From Hexactinellida sp. DTS-2022 (Eukaryota; Porifera; Hexactinellida), in contig JAPNXP010000017.1 in NCBI GenBank assembly GCA_028753945.1, positions 1,488,001 to 1,552,000 of the forward strand: a stretch of 64,000 nucleotides of DNA, read 5' to 3'. This document shows positions 12,191 through 23,700 of the stretch, piece by piece. A program made the position numbers and the translations under genes. The notes under the pieces were generated by a model. The model was given only the letters and a program-made list of their open reading frames with translations, searched no databases and was not told the DNA's origin. Position 1 is the stretch's first letter. Every line of letters begins with the position of its first letter.

Positions 12191-13307
12191 ATGATTAACC
12201 GAACAGATAAAATGGAGGTGGTCAGAAATTGTGCTCAAGATCATTTTCTAGAAAAGAGATTTTGAAATCCCTAATCATAAATAAGTGTAGAGATCAAAGT
12301 TCAAATAAATAAGGAGGGTTACTCCATAATAGTTTCCTATGTAGCATTGTATTACATAATTTATTTTACAAGTTGTTAAATTAACTCAAAGTATATTATT
12401 TTCAGTATCAAATAGTCTACATAACTTACCTAGAATAAACCTCAGGAAAGTTGTGCAGGAGCGAGCATTTTAACCCAATCTTAAAATTCCTTATAATAAT
12501 AATAATAATATATTATAAATAGTGTTTCATTTAAAACTGTAATTTGAAAAACGACAGCAGATAAATCTACTAAATATTATTTGTATGTAAACAATAGAGA
12601 AGTATTACGATAATTTGGCACTCTGGACTGAACAACAAAAATACTGATCCTAATATTCGGTATTTGTTTCCGTTTTATTTCCCCCTTTCGTGCAAAATAT
12701 TTACATTCAATAAACAAATACAGGATTATTATGATAAAAATAAAAATAATCCTTAATAGTAATATAAGACCCACTCTGTTATTATTGAAACTGAACTGGC
12801 AAAGACAGATTTTAGCTAAAGCCCCTCCAAGTACTTTTAATTAAGTACAACACTGCTCTTTGGTAATTATTCTGATAAACATAAACTCAGTTCCTCTAAT
12901 TATAAACTAATATGTAAAACTATATTGTGAATTAGTAGATAATTTATGTATTTAGCTAACATTTGCATTAGTTTAACTAAAACACAACCCATTGTCCCAA
13001 ATACAGCTGCTCCGCTTAAGGGGACACATATCACATAGGCAGAAATATCCAGCAGGAAAGAATACTAAAGACTTGGCACATAAATGTGTCCCAATAGCCG
13101 AAGTCGAATTTGTGTAAAATAACCTAGAGTCGGTGAACTAATTTCGGAGTAGTCTAGTTATAGAAGTTAGAATAATTTTGTCCCAATTTAATGTTCTATC
13201 TAGAATGTAGGATAATATTAATTATTAAAGGCTTTAATAATGAATTAAAGCAATGACCTAATAATAAATTACTAATAATAACTTAATAAAAACACGGATA
13301 ATACGCA

Positions 13308-14354
13308 CTAAATGTGTTTGGGATTTCTCTGGTAGTGACCAGGTAATGGCAGGTCTCCATAGTGGGAGTCTGTGACACTTTGGGCTAACACTTTCATTGA
13401 TCGGTGAATGTCATTCAATTCGATGTGTTCCACTTTCATGTCATTCGCTCTACCGTGCACAGGGGAACTCGCCATATTGATGGGCACAGAACGAGACATG
13501 TGTGGGAGGTTGTCGATTGAAGAAGTTTCACTTCTCGAGTCGGAATCTTCGTCTTCGTCATCGCTGCTTTCCCGAATGACATCTGGATGGTGGCCTTTTC
13601 CGGCTGAAATAAATCCTTCCAATTCGAAGGGTAGGTCTTCGCTATCGCTGAGTATCTGGATGTGGTCCGGGGATTCGTATTTAGGGGAGTTAGCAGCGAC
13701 GTGAGGAGGAGAGAGCGAGAGAGGAGTGGCCAGGCTAACTTCCGTAGACTCGTTCTCGATGTTAGATATTACGTTATTGAAATCGCTCCACGCACGGCGC
13801 TCAAGAGCAGAAATTCGTCTTACTTCCTTCTCGTTGACCTCCTTGATTTTCTCTTCCGACTCGTGTTTCTTGTGCACGATGAATTGGCGGATCTTCTGTC
13901 TGAGGACCTGACTGACGTCGCTCTCGGAGGCTCGCCGGGACACAGGGTGCGCACGAATAACGATTCCGAACGCGGGGGATAAGTCGTTACAGGCGGACAA
14001 ATCCTGGATAACTTCCGGATTGCACGTGAGACGGTTGACCGCGTATATCGATGAGCGAGAGGACTGATCGAACATGTAGCAGTCAGTGTGGCAGTTGAGA
14101 CAACGTACAATCACCCAGTTTCCGAGTTTCTGTAATCCGGCTAATGAGTCAACGCGTATTCGTGTTTTGTCCGGATTGACATTCAAGTGGATAAGTTTTG
14201 ATGAAAAGATATGGTTTTCCTTATCCGATACGAGGGAATAAAGGGTGTTGTAGTCTCTCTCAGGAATTAGCTGTTCGGGAGAGATGGGGTCAGGGAGTGA
14301 GTCCCTCTCGGTAGGGAACTGGATATTCAGACAGTTGCAAGATAGTAAAGACAT
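13308..14354 (-). CDS. PRAS40/AKT1S1-like protein (proposed)
   Basis: A single-exon 348-residue protein. The C-terminal third follows the order of vertebrate PRAS40, the mTORC1 substrate and inhibitor that binds raptor. A TOS-like FELEG lies at 243-247, an acidic SSDDEDEDSDS run at 263-273, SRSVPINMAS at 287-296 (compare human KSLPVSVPV), and ELNDIHRSMKVLAQSVTDSH with YGDLPLPG at the end (compare human DLDRIAASMRAL and FGDLPRP). The Akt-target RxRxxT of vertebrates is not visible. The N-terminal half is different: it is cysteine-rich with CLNCHTDC at 85-92, then a charged helix around 145-185. The family call rests on short motifs by eye and could be wrong. Confidence 0.55.
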   Translation of the reverse strand: MSLLSCNCLNIQFPTERDSLPDPISPEQLIPERDYNTLYSLVSDKENHIFSSKLIHLNVNPDKTRIRVDSLAGLQKLGNWVIVRCLNCHTDCYMFDQSSRSSIYAVNRLTCNPEVIQDLSACNDLSPAFGIVIRAHPVSRRASESDVSQVLRQKIRQFIVHKKHESEEKIKEVNEKEVRRISALERRAWSDFNNVISNIENESTEVSLATPLSLSPPHVAANSPKYESPDHIQILSDSEDLPFELEGFISAGKGHHPDVIRESSDDEDEDSDSRSETSSIDNLPHMSRSVPINMASSPVHGRANDMKVEHIELNDIHRSMKVLAQSVTDSHYGDLPLPGHYQRNPKHI

Positions 14355-15467
14355 TTTGAAATAAATTCGGAAGTTTATTGAAGTTTGAAAAGTTTAGTTG
14401 TAGAACTGTAAGTTGAATTTGTATCATAGAGCAAGTCTATTTATACTCGAGAGATCTTGTAGTCTGCATTATTCTAGTGTATACTAGAAATTAATGGTTT
14501 TGTTTTGTAGTTAAAATTAGCTATATGATATATAATTACGCATTAACTAAGTAATAATCCCGCATAAATTACCTTTTTCTAGAATTAATTCCGATTTAAA
14601 CAATATAAATTATAGTTAGAATAAATCAAAGTATAAAGTTAATTTCGATGAAGCAATAATCCCGCATAAATTGATTCCAATTAATTTAAAATTGAATAAT
14701 TAACATGCCGAACATTCCATAGCGAAGTACCAATTTTAATTCTGAAGACATTCCATTAGTTAAATTACAATTAAAATTATTTAATATGACGATCTTTCAA
14801 AAAAAAAGTTTTTTACAAGTATAATTAAATTTTAATTAAAGCTATAATCCCGCATAAATTCCAAATTATAATTGCAATAATCCAATTCCATAATCATGGT
14901 TCTTGTACAAAGTCTCGCAATTTTATTTATTTTTCTCATTAATTAACATAAGGTAGTATACTTACTTAGGATAATTAATAACAATTAACTCCTGGGCAGG
15001 TGTATATAGCAGCAAATGATATAGTATGTATTTTTAACAATCTCGTCACTTCTAATCTACTTTCGTTTCTTGCCCTCAAAAGAGTAACCACTGAAAATTC
15101 AATATGACCAAAAAGGCTGATTTTTAAAATACAATTAAAAAAAAGTCCAATTTAAATGGATATTATTGCTCATCATAATTATAATCATGTATAACCAAAC
15201 CATCAGGGGATTCAATATCAATTTATTTAAATCAAGGAAATAATATTTGTTATGTATAATATTTAATAAAAATACTAATATCAAACAAAGATTGAGTTTG
15301 TATTCAAAATATATTATTTGTGAATCAAATTATGTATCCGAAGCTGAATTACCTGTTATGAAATATATACATACCTATATTTCTAATGTACTAAGAAGCT
15401 ATTGAAAAAATATAGAGAAGACAATTAGAACTATTGACCCCATACAAAATAGAATTCTATAAAATTG
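14355..15467. other. Intergenic, with three copies of a 17 bp word
   Basis: No gene is visible. The word ATAATCCCGCATAAATT occurs at about 14554, 14656 and 14844 in the same orientation in otherwise AT-rich sequence. It lies just upstream of the PRAS40-like gene and downstream of the first NMNAT-like gene, so it could be regulatory or a worn repeat. Confidence 0.6.
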
Positions 15468-16286
15468 TTAGACTAACCCATTCCACAAATATGTAACTTC
15501 AGAAGCCACACCAGGATGCAATAGGCTGCAGAGAATTCCATAATCTTTCCTAGCAACTGCTTGCCTAATAAGGGTAGAGCTTACATCCACATCACTTGCA
15601 TGCTCGACTAAAAATACTTTATTTTCCCATTGTTTGTTTATAGTTAGATTCGGCCATTCCGACGGGAAAGATTTGGCATTTTTCTTCCGCTGTATAACCG
15701 CAAGGCCAAGATTTTCTTTAGGAAACTTGGGATATACATTAGGCAGTGTATCTTCTCCTACTAACAATACTAACTTCGGCACTCGAGTCTGATGTTTTAA
15801 CGACAGCCAATCAAAGAAGGATTGTCTTAAACGAATTATTTCGATAAATGACATAAAATTAGGCGCCATCGGTTCAAAAAGATCTTGTTCCACCATAGGA
15901 TGCTCACCAATAGCTATGTTTATAAGTTTAATTCGCGTGTCTACATCTAGCCATAGTTTGCCTTCGCATTTGCTGGTTAATTTAGCTTTCAGATATGAAT
16001 CATGTGAAGCGGACAAGAGAGAGCCTACAACCTTAGCATTGAATGTGTCGTCAATGTACTTCCTTGCTATTTCATGCATTTCTATGTGCATTTTGTGTAT
16101 GGGACAGTATCCACCAGTTGTTATTAGGATAATAGGGGTCTTATCAGGGGGACATTGTTGGATTCGTTCTAGAATATTCTTGGTGGGAGTTAATGGTTCT
16201 ACAAGTTCAAAGTTATCTTTTGACCAGTTTGGAAATTTACTTATGTTTTCTAGGCTTTCGTCTAATACTAGTACAAAGTCAGCCAT
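15468..16286 (-). CDS. NMNAT-like nucleotidyltransferase, copy A
   Basis: A single-exon 272-residue protein of the HxGH nucleotidyltransferase fold. NMNAT enzymes join NMN and ATP to make NAD. Signatures are ITTGGYCPIHKMHIEM (compare human GSFNPITNMHLRL), LVLLVGEDTL, GLAVIQRKK and the C-terminal DVSSTLIRQAV (family ISSTKIRRAL). The start is taken as MADFVLVLDES, because that gives exactly the 272-residue length of copy B; an in-frame upstream ATG at 16355 would add 23 residues. Copy B lies 3.3 kb away in the same orientation. The ~60-residue catalytic block is almost identical between copies while the rest is strongly diverged. Substrate was not tested by sequence alone; another adenylyl or cytidylyl transfer role is possible. 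Confidence 0.7.
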   Translation of the reverse strand: MADFVLVLDESLENISKFPNWSKDNFELVEPLTPTKNILERIQQCPPDKTPIILITTGGYCPIHKMHIEMHEIARKYIDDTFNAKVVGSLLSASHDSYLKAKLTSKCEGKLWLDVDTRIKLINIAIGEHPMVEQDLFEPMAPNFMSFIEIIRLRQSFFDWLSLKHQTRVPKLVLLVGEDTLPNVYPKFPKENLGLAVIQRKKNAKSFPSEWPNLTINKQWENKVFLVEHASDVDVSSTLIRQAVARKDYGILCSLLHPGVASEVTYLWNGLV

Positions 16287-17179
16287 GTAAGATATACTAA
16301 ATAGACCACGGATAACTGGATAAGTACAGTTGACCCAGTTAAGTGTAAGTGCCACTATCAGACATCAAAATTACTCGAAACAAATTTCAAGTAATCAAAT
16401 CATTGACAATCATATTATTGAAGTTAATAACTCGATACAACTACTTAATTTGGAAACAATAAATCCCAATTAAGCGAAATCGGCTGTAAATTATATTATA
16501 CAATAATTTGAACCTTAATTTTCACTCACTAAATGATGATTTAGATTTCAAATAGTGTAATAATAAATTATATGCATTACTTATACAGTATAGCAAATTA
16601 ATATTCCTGCAATATCATCCCATATCTCATAAACTAATTACACTATTATTACCTAGCAATCTCATCTTACCCAGTCAATCGTTTAACTCCTCTTAGTTTG
16701 GTACGTATATATTTACAGTCATATAACGTATGTTAGGTAGCCAATAATTAAATATTATGTGGTTTATCTTGGAAATGAACTTAAAGCATTTATATTGCGA
16801 GTTGGTTTATTCATTTATCCTGTCGACTCCACTTAATTAATCGAGGTGTCCGTTTTTCGAGATAGCGCGCCTCGCCTCGATCTACAGAAAATCTTAGTGA
16901 GTGTGGACACTATATTGGGACACGTTGTGTAACGGACATTTTTCCCAATTAATCGTATTAGACAGTAATGATTTTTAAAATTAATTATTATCTAGCTACC
17001 CAATATACCATTGATGACGTAGTTACAATTATCCATGCAACCAAATCTGTAATCTCTAAATCAGTGGACTTTCTTTGAAGAATACGGATTAAAATAATTC
17101 AATTAGACTCGCAGTATTCCGCAACCTTTTTGAATCTCGAGGACAATTTTATATAGCCACAGCTGTACCGGCCACAATA

Positions 17180-18005
17180 AAATTCAATTGGCAATTCCCC
17201 CATTACTTAAATACAATCTGGACAAACACACACACACAAACAAACAACAATCAAGTTTTAATAAGGAGATAGAGGCTCAAATGAATTTATATTATTAAAT
17301 AATGCAAATTCTTATTTAAGCATTCCAACTATACTTTGATGCACTATCTATCCAATTCCGAAAGAAAAATTCGATTTGGACTTTTTTTTAACCCTTTTGA
17401 CGTCACCAAAGGAGGACAAAGTCGCCGTAATTTGGTAAAAAAATTCGCGGTAATTTCCAGAGAGTGGCCTTTGCATAGCTCGCATATCTCAAAAAGTATA
17501 AGTCGGAGAGAAAAAAACTATCCCTCAAAAATGATCCTTATCAGTAGCAGGTTTTTTCCCGCCGTGTCGATTTTCAACTTTAATACAAAGTTTTAGAGTT
17601 AATAATTATATAATGCCAAATTTCTGATAAAATCGAGTGATTATTTGAAAATCTATAGAAAAAAAAATTAAAATCGAAATCGAAAATTCTGTGTGGCGGG
17701 AAAAATACAAATTTTTCGATTTTAGAAATTCTGAGTTTCTACGTCCTTCTTAGAATAACTTGTACTGTCCAAAAACGCAATAATAATTGGGGGTTATCGG
17801 GTGTCGAAAATTTGAGCCTGTATCTCCTATAATATAGATGTTTTATTATTCGAAAAGGGGGATAAACCTAATTAAAGAATTCGTATAATATAATGATAGT
17901 TTTCAAATAATATGTGTATTTAAGTATTTAACAGAGATTACCATCCCCCGCCCAAATTGATAGACTAGGCTCTTGAATAGTGACGAAAAATATTTCATAT
18001 AAATT
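17180..18005. repeat. Dispersed repeat copy with a ~620 bp AT-rich insert
   Basis: 17880-18000 and 17180-17260 match 660-760 and 800-870 inverted and in the same order. About 620 bp lies between the two blocks, with runs such as GAAATCGAAATCGAAAATTC and no credible gene. The remaining intergenic sequence between the two NMNAT-like genes is AT-rich and shows nothing else that I can name except the entries at 18671 and 19150. Confidence 0.5.
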
Positions 18006-18670
18006 GAAAGAGATTCTGTAAAAACAATTATTTTCTTTGAAGAAATTCTGCCGGCCGCAAAAAGTAATTTGCGGAACACTGAGTTAGAGAATACCAGTTT
18101 TCGTCCCCAGGCTCGTATAAATAGTACATTAACAACTTGGATTTTTTTAGAATGGAGTTGTATTTACAAATAATACATAATACTGTCGGTCAATAAACAA
18201 GTGCATGATTTGATGTGAAATAATAGCATAGATTAAACTGGTTGTAGAAGGTAGTTTTATATGTTGGTTAGTGGGCGAAGTAATCCTAGGAATGTTTTAA
18301 ATCATGCATAAACAAATGTAAAAGTGTTATGAATAAATTTGGTCTACAGACGTAATTATTGTGTTGAACAGGTTGGACAGACTAGAAAGTACACTCAATT
18401 AGCTTATACGTGCAAATTAAACATACAATATTTTTGAAGTGCATTTAGCTAGCACCAAATTTTATTATTAAATTGATCGAGCCGATTTTATTCGATACAT
18501 AAATAAGTAGTTAGTCTGGTTAAGAAATGGATTATTTGATTAAATAATGTAACTTTAACTTTAAAACACTCCTTAAGGCTTTTGAAACTATAACTTAGTC
18601 ACCATGACTGCCACCAAGTAAACGAGGCAGAAGGTATTTATTTATCTTTAGTCTCGAGTCTTGTGAACTA

Positions 18671-18849
18671 CAGTAGAACTTGATTAGTACGTACCCCTCG
18701 GGAGATATAATTAGTACGTATTATTCTCCGTATAATAGTAACCGAGTTGACACTACATAGAGATACAAATATAAATTGACAAACTTTGTTTATACTACAA
18801 GTTAGTACGTACTAAACCAGGTACGTACTATACTAAGCGAGTTCTACTG
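18671..18849. mobile_element. Short inverted-repeat element, family C
   Basis: Left end CAGTAGAACTTGATTAGTAC, then GTACCCCTCGGGAG; right end ACTAAGCGAGTTCTACTG; TA on both sides. Intact 179 bp copy between the two NMNAT-like genes. Confidence 0.85.
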
Positions 18850-19149
18850 TATTAGTATAACCGAGTATCTATTCCAAATACCCAGCACAAAATACATAGT
18901 AAAATTATCATACGATTGTTTCCAAATATGATAAAACAAACCTTCTACTGGAAGCTAAGCTGACAGCCACCAAAAGTTGTTCATTTAAAAATATTAAAGA
19001 ACGTTACAAAATGTCAGAAAATTGAACTGTGGAAAAATATTCGAATCTGCGAAATTTCAAAAGGATACTAACACCTTAAGCTTAAGGGAATCATAGAACC
19101 CTAATCTCAAGACGCATTCTCGAATAATTACCTGCCAACCTATTTGAGT

Positions 19150-19541
19150 CACATCCCTGTACGGGCTCCAGTTTTCTCTGTACGTACATAGGCCAAAATC
19201 CCTCTACACCGCCCAAATTTTTTTCTCAATTGCATTATATTATATGGTTAATGCAGAATACATGGCAAAAAATAATATCATGTTATTTATATTTATTACG
19301 GTTGACCATGGGTTGACATAAATCAAATTAATCTTGGAAAGGAGAATATTTAATTATATAGACTACAGGGAATCCCTGTACGCTTGAATAGGAACTGTTA
19401 ATTTACAATGCCATATTTTTAGGGTCTAGGTATTTTTAGGTAATATTATTAGACTTACAATCAGTAATTTTGTCCCAACTAAAATCCCTGTACAAATTTC
19501 ATAAATCCCTGTACATTACAGGGATTCCCTGTAATGTGTGG
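19150..19541. repeat. Cluster of the word TCCCTGTAC
   Basis: ATCCCTGTAC or ATTCCCTGTA recurs about five times, and two places form small palindromes such as ACAGGGAATCCCTGT. It may be a worn inverted-repeat element, but clean ends could not be set. Confidence 0.4.
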
Positions 19542-19632
19542 CTGGTATCTAATTGATAATTATTTCCCTTGTCCCAATGTCCCTTAGATCGGTAAATACA
19601 GGAACATAATCAATACACAAATAGATAGATTA

Positions 19633-20451
19633 TCACGTATGTTTGTCTATCCACAGTTTAATAAGTTCCTCTGCCACCTTTTCGGGCAGCATCTGTCTAA
19701 GAGTATCTTTGTCGTTTTCCGCTGCAGCTAGTCTCACTTTGGTTGAGCTCACTTCTAACTCTGTATCTGTCTCGATAAGAAACACACCCTCCTCCCATTG
19801 CTGTTTTGTGTCCAGATTTGGCCACCGGGACTTGAAACGAGACGACCCCTTCCTTCTTATGAGCGCCAGGCCCTGTCCCGACGGGGGCGGGTACAGGTGA
19901 CATTTCAGCATATCTTCCCCCACCAACATGACAATCAGAGGGGAGGACAGCTGTCTCAGCTTGCACTCCCAATCGAAATACGCACTTCTGTTCGCCACCA
20001 CCTCTGAGAACTCAATGAAGCGAGTCGCCTTAGACTCGAACAGGTCCTGCTCAATGTAAACATAGTCTTGCAGCGCTAAACTGATTAGTTCTATTCTAGT
20101 GTTTACGTCCAGCCAGAACTTCTGAGGGTACGAATATGTTATTTTAGGTTTAACGTATTCGTCGTGAGTAGCAGACAGGAGAGAGCCTACGACCTTAGCA
20201 TTGAATGTGTCGTCAATGTACTTCCTCGCTATTTCATGCATTTCTATGTGCATTTTGTGTATCGGACAGTATGCACCTGTTGTTATTAGGATGATAGGGG
20301 TCTTATCAGGGGGACATTGTTGGATTCGTTCTAGAATATTCTTGGTGGGAGTTAAATAGCGGAGCTGTTCAAAGTTGGTCATTGATGGATACGGCCACTG
20401 AGGAATAATTCCGATATTTGCATCACTTTCTCCTGTATTGGCCTCAGCCAT
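19633..20451 (-). CDS. NMNAT-like nucleotidyltransferase, copy B
   Basis: A single-exon 272-residue paralogue of copy A. It has ITTGAYCPIHKMHIEM, LIVMLVGEDML, GLALIRRKG and EVSSTKVRLAAA, the motifs expected for nucleotide and ribose-phosphate binding in the NMNAT family. It starts MAEANTGESDANIG at 20451. The start lies 291 bp from the divergent CCDC175-like gene, so the two may share a promoter region. Outside the shared block around 20176-20355 the protein is clearly different from copy A, which argues for an old duplication and a recent local sequence exchange. Confidence 0.7.
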   Translation of the reverse strand: MAEANTGESDANIGIIPQWPYPSMTNFEQLRYLTPTKNILERIQQCPPDKTPIILITTGAYCPIHKMHIEMHEIARKYIDDTFNAKVVGSLLSATHDEYVKPKITYSYPQKFWLDVNTRIELISLALQDYVYIEQDLFESKATRFIEFSEVVANRSAYFDWECKLRQLSSPLIVMLVGEDMLKCHLYPPPSGQGLALIRRKGSSRFKSRWPNLDTKQQWEEGVFLIETDTELEVSSTKVRLAAAENDKDTLRQMLPEKVAEELIKLWIDKHT

Positions 20452-20742
20452 TAGCTTACGAATTCAAAGTTATTTCCAATAATCAAGTATGGTTTGAGAT
20501 GGCGGATAAATCAACTGACAAGTTGGAAATAAATATTTTAGCTCAATCTCTACAGTATGTCCACTATAAGGATAACAAAATGATAGTGCGTGTGCATATA
20601 TCGGAGTACGTATATAGTATTTGGTAATTAAGTTAGATTCTAATTAGAGCACTTGCAGCGACAAATAATTATATTTCTTGGAATCGGTAACGTGGCTGTA
20701 ATCCATATACTGTACAGCTAACTCTATAGCATTACAGCAGAG

Positions 20743-23700
20743 ATGCTAACTCAATGCGAGTGGACTTCAGCCTCTGCCATCCCGCGGCTGGAGCAGGAGA
20801 GGACCTCTCTCGCAGAGGCGGAACAGCTGATTCGACAGCTGGCCCTCCTCCTCCCGAGAGCGCGCGCTACCGACAGGGCCCCGGGGCTGCAGATAGAGGG
20901 ACAGGCCTGCGTCCCTCCGGGGGCGGGGCCGCTGGGGGAGGCCGCGGAACTGGTGGACAGGTGCGGCCGGGACCTCGCGGCCAGTCGCGCCGCTGCTGCC
21001 AAAGAGCAGCGAGTGGCGCGGGAGTACAGAGAGGGAATAGACGCCCTGAGGAGGCGGCGCCTGAGAGAGATGGGGGGAGAGGTGCAGAGGGAGCACGAGG
21101 CCTGTCTGGCTAACATCCTAGAGCTGCAGTGGCACGTGTCGCACACCGAGAGGAAGCTGGAGTCCCTGAGGGATCAGGTGCGGAAGAAGAAGCGACAGCA
21201 CGCCCTGCTGAAGGAATCCGAGGACCACATGACGGAGCATTCTCCTCTCGCGAGAGAGAAGGTACAACTTATCATACACACCATGGATAATAAATATAAC
21301 TAATACAGTCAGGTCTGTTTATTGTGAAGAATTTTTCGTCTCCTTAATTAATATGAAAACTTTTTATTATGAACAAGCCCTATGGACCCAAATTAACAAA
21401 TTACAGTTTGTATTAAGCTCGCTTGAGTTCGCTTATTATGAACACATTTATGGTCCCTTGAATGTTCATAATTTAAGTTAAGAATCTGGCTATGTGTAGG
21501 GAGAAGCAGAGCTGTCCCTCTCTTCTTCCGTCCAGTCGGAGCTCGCTAGCACGGAGCTGGAGATAGAAACCAGGGACGGGGTGCGGGGGGCGCAGAGAGA
21601 GGTCTGGAAGCGCGAGCAGCTGCGCGCCGAGAGGGCCAGAACGGAGATGGCGGCCGAGAAGAGCAAGCTCGAGAGAGAACTGAGATTAGCCACGCAGGAG
21701 CTGGGAGAGGCAGAGGAGGCGGGGAGGGTGCTCGCGAGAGATATTCAGGAAAGTACAAGTCGGAAGGAAAACAACGAAAAGTAAGTTGTATATTGCATCT
21801 TATTATGTACTGTAATGTATCAGTTCTTGACTTAGAAAATCGATCTTGCAATGCTCTCACGCATGTACACGTAATTAATTAATTTCCATATCAGACAGCA
21901 AAAAGTAACTAATTTGTATTATATAATTAGCTCTACAGTCTTTGCCTCAATAATAATAGAATAAAAATTGTGTCTCATATATTATAAAGCTCACTTAAAC
22001 ACACTTTATAAGACATACCATGCATGCTACAACCAAATAGAGTCACTAGTTGGAACACAGCATAACTGTCGTTACTTGCCGGTACGCGACACGATCCAGT
22101 CGCTGGAGCAGAGCGGGCATTTGTCGGAGTGCTGCATCCACAGTGCCATGCAGCAGTTGTGGTAGGAGTGGTTACACTCGCCCCAGACCACCACGCACTC
22201 CTCCTGCTTGCCTTCCGTCTGGCAGCGCAGACACGCGTCCATCACGTGGTGCTTGCAGATGGCACAGGTGTCGCAGGACACGTCCCAGCTCCACATTGCC
22301 ACTGCGTTCCACTTCTTCAGCACGAACATGGGGCCCTGTCTAGGCGGCTTCTTCTTTATTTGGGGACTCGGCGTGTCTACAGCCATTGCTTCCGGCTTCC
22401 CGTCTGCCATTCTGCTGTCTGAGTGTATGAATGTAGTCTAATGGTAGTCTAATTATAGCAAGTAATGGGAGTATAATATTCTTCATACGGAAATACAGTA
22501 GAACCTCGTTAGTACGAACACTATTTCAACCCCCTTCAAAGTATTTTCAATATAAATGACACCGGTTTAAATTATTGGTATTCTACTTAGGTTGTATCTA
22601 AGTAGCAAATTTGAAGACGCACTGTGCAACTCTAGAGTGTAAGCTGATCTTAGGCAACCTATAGGCTAGCCAAACAGATAGATAGTAACTAATGATTGTT
22701 GATCATAAATTAATAATTAACTGTGCAAACCGAATGCAAGAAATGGATGAAACAGCAGTGGCGGATAGCAGTGGATTCAGTGAGCCTTATGCTTTGTTGC
22801 TATTGAAGATCTGTAAGGAATTGGAATCGATAGGGAATAGCAGACCTAAGTCAGTAGATAAACTCAAAAACTTGTTGAGAGACAAGTGCTATGTCACACG
22901 TTTCTCGGCTCCATTCAAGCTGTTAGAGAAATGCTGTCAGAATTCTGTACAACTAAAAGCTGACAACAAACCTGTTCCAAAAGTATTCGCTTACTATGAA
23001 GAGTTGAAAACTACTAATGATACTTGGAAAAAAAGCTTTGAAAAGATGTATACATTTCTTCAACACAGATTCAATGCATTTCCATTAGAATTAGATGATA
23101 GTGCCTGTTCTAAGATAGAAGAGAATTTGGGAGATTGGATCGGAACTAGAGTTACGAGTAAAGTAGTGCCGGGAATCCGAGACTATGCTAAGCTAAGAGA
23201 AGTATTCATTAGAAAATGTATTCTCACCAGCCGATTAGATCCTGCAACCCTAGTGCATGCCTTACAACGGGATGGGTACATTGGTATTTCTCTGACAGGT
23301 GAAGTGACGTACAATCTTAAAGGTGTAGATTGTGAAGAAACAAGTCCCTATAACAAATATCTACTGGGCAAACTGAAATCAATTGAGGACCTACCAAAAA
23401 CAGAGCAAGCTCTCATCAATGTAGTAAAGCCATTCACAAATATAATACAATCTGTACAGCCAAGCGAAATGGTGAAGAAGTATCCTCAACTCACTCACGT
23501 TCTTAGGAAACTCTGTATAAGAGAGTTCCATCTCGAGATGGGGAAATGCTTTCAGAGCTCTTCTGACAAGAATACGAATAAACCAGCTGTGGTACGTGGG
23601 AGAGGAGCTATAAGGAGACAAGGGAGGGGGAGAGGGAGATTTATCGGTCGCCAGAAAGGAGCTGATACAGAAGCTAACAAACCTATACTGGGTGTCCTCT

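Noticed and set aside
16287..16355. A 23-codon N-terminal extension of NMNAT-like copy A from an upstream ATG
   Set aside because: Starting at MADFVLVL gives the same 272-residue length as copy B, and the extension has no counterpart there.
20751..21146. Long antisense frames across the first CCDC175-like exon
   Set aside because: They are shadows produced by high third-position GC; the plus-strand frame continues in phase through six further exons.
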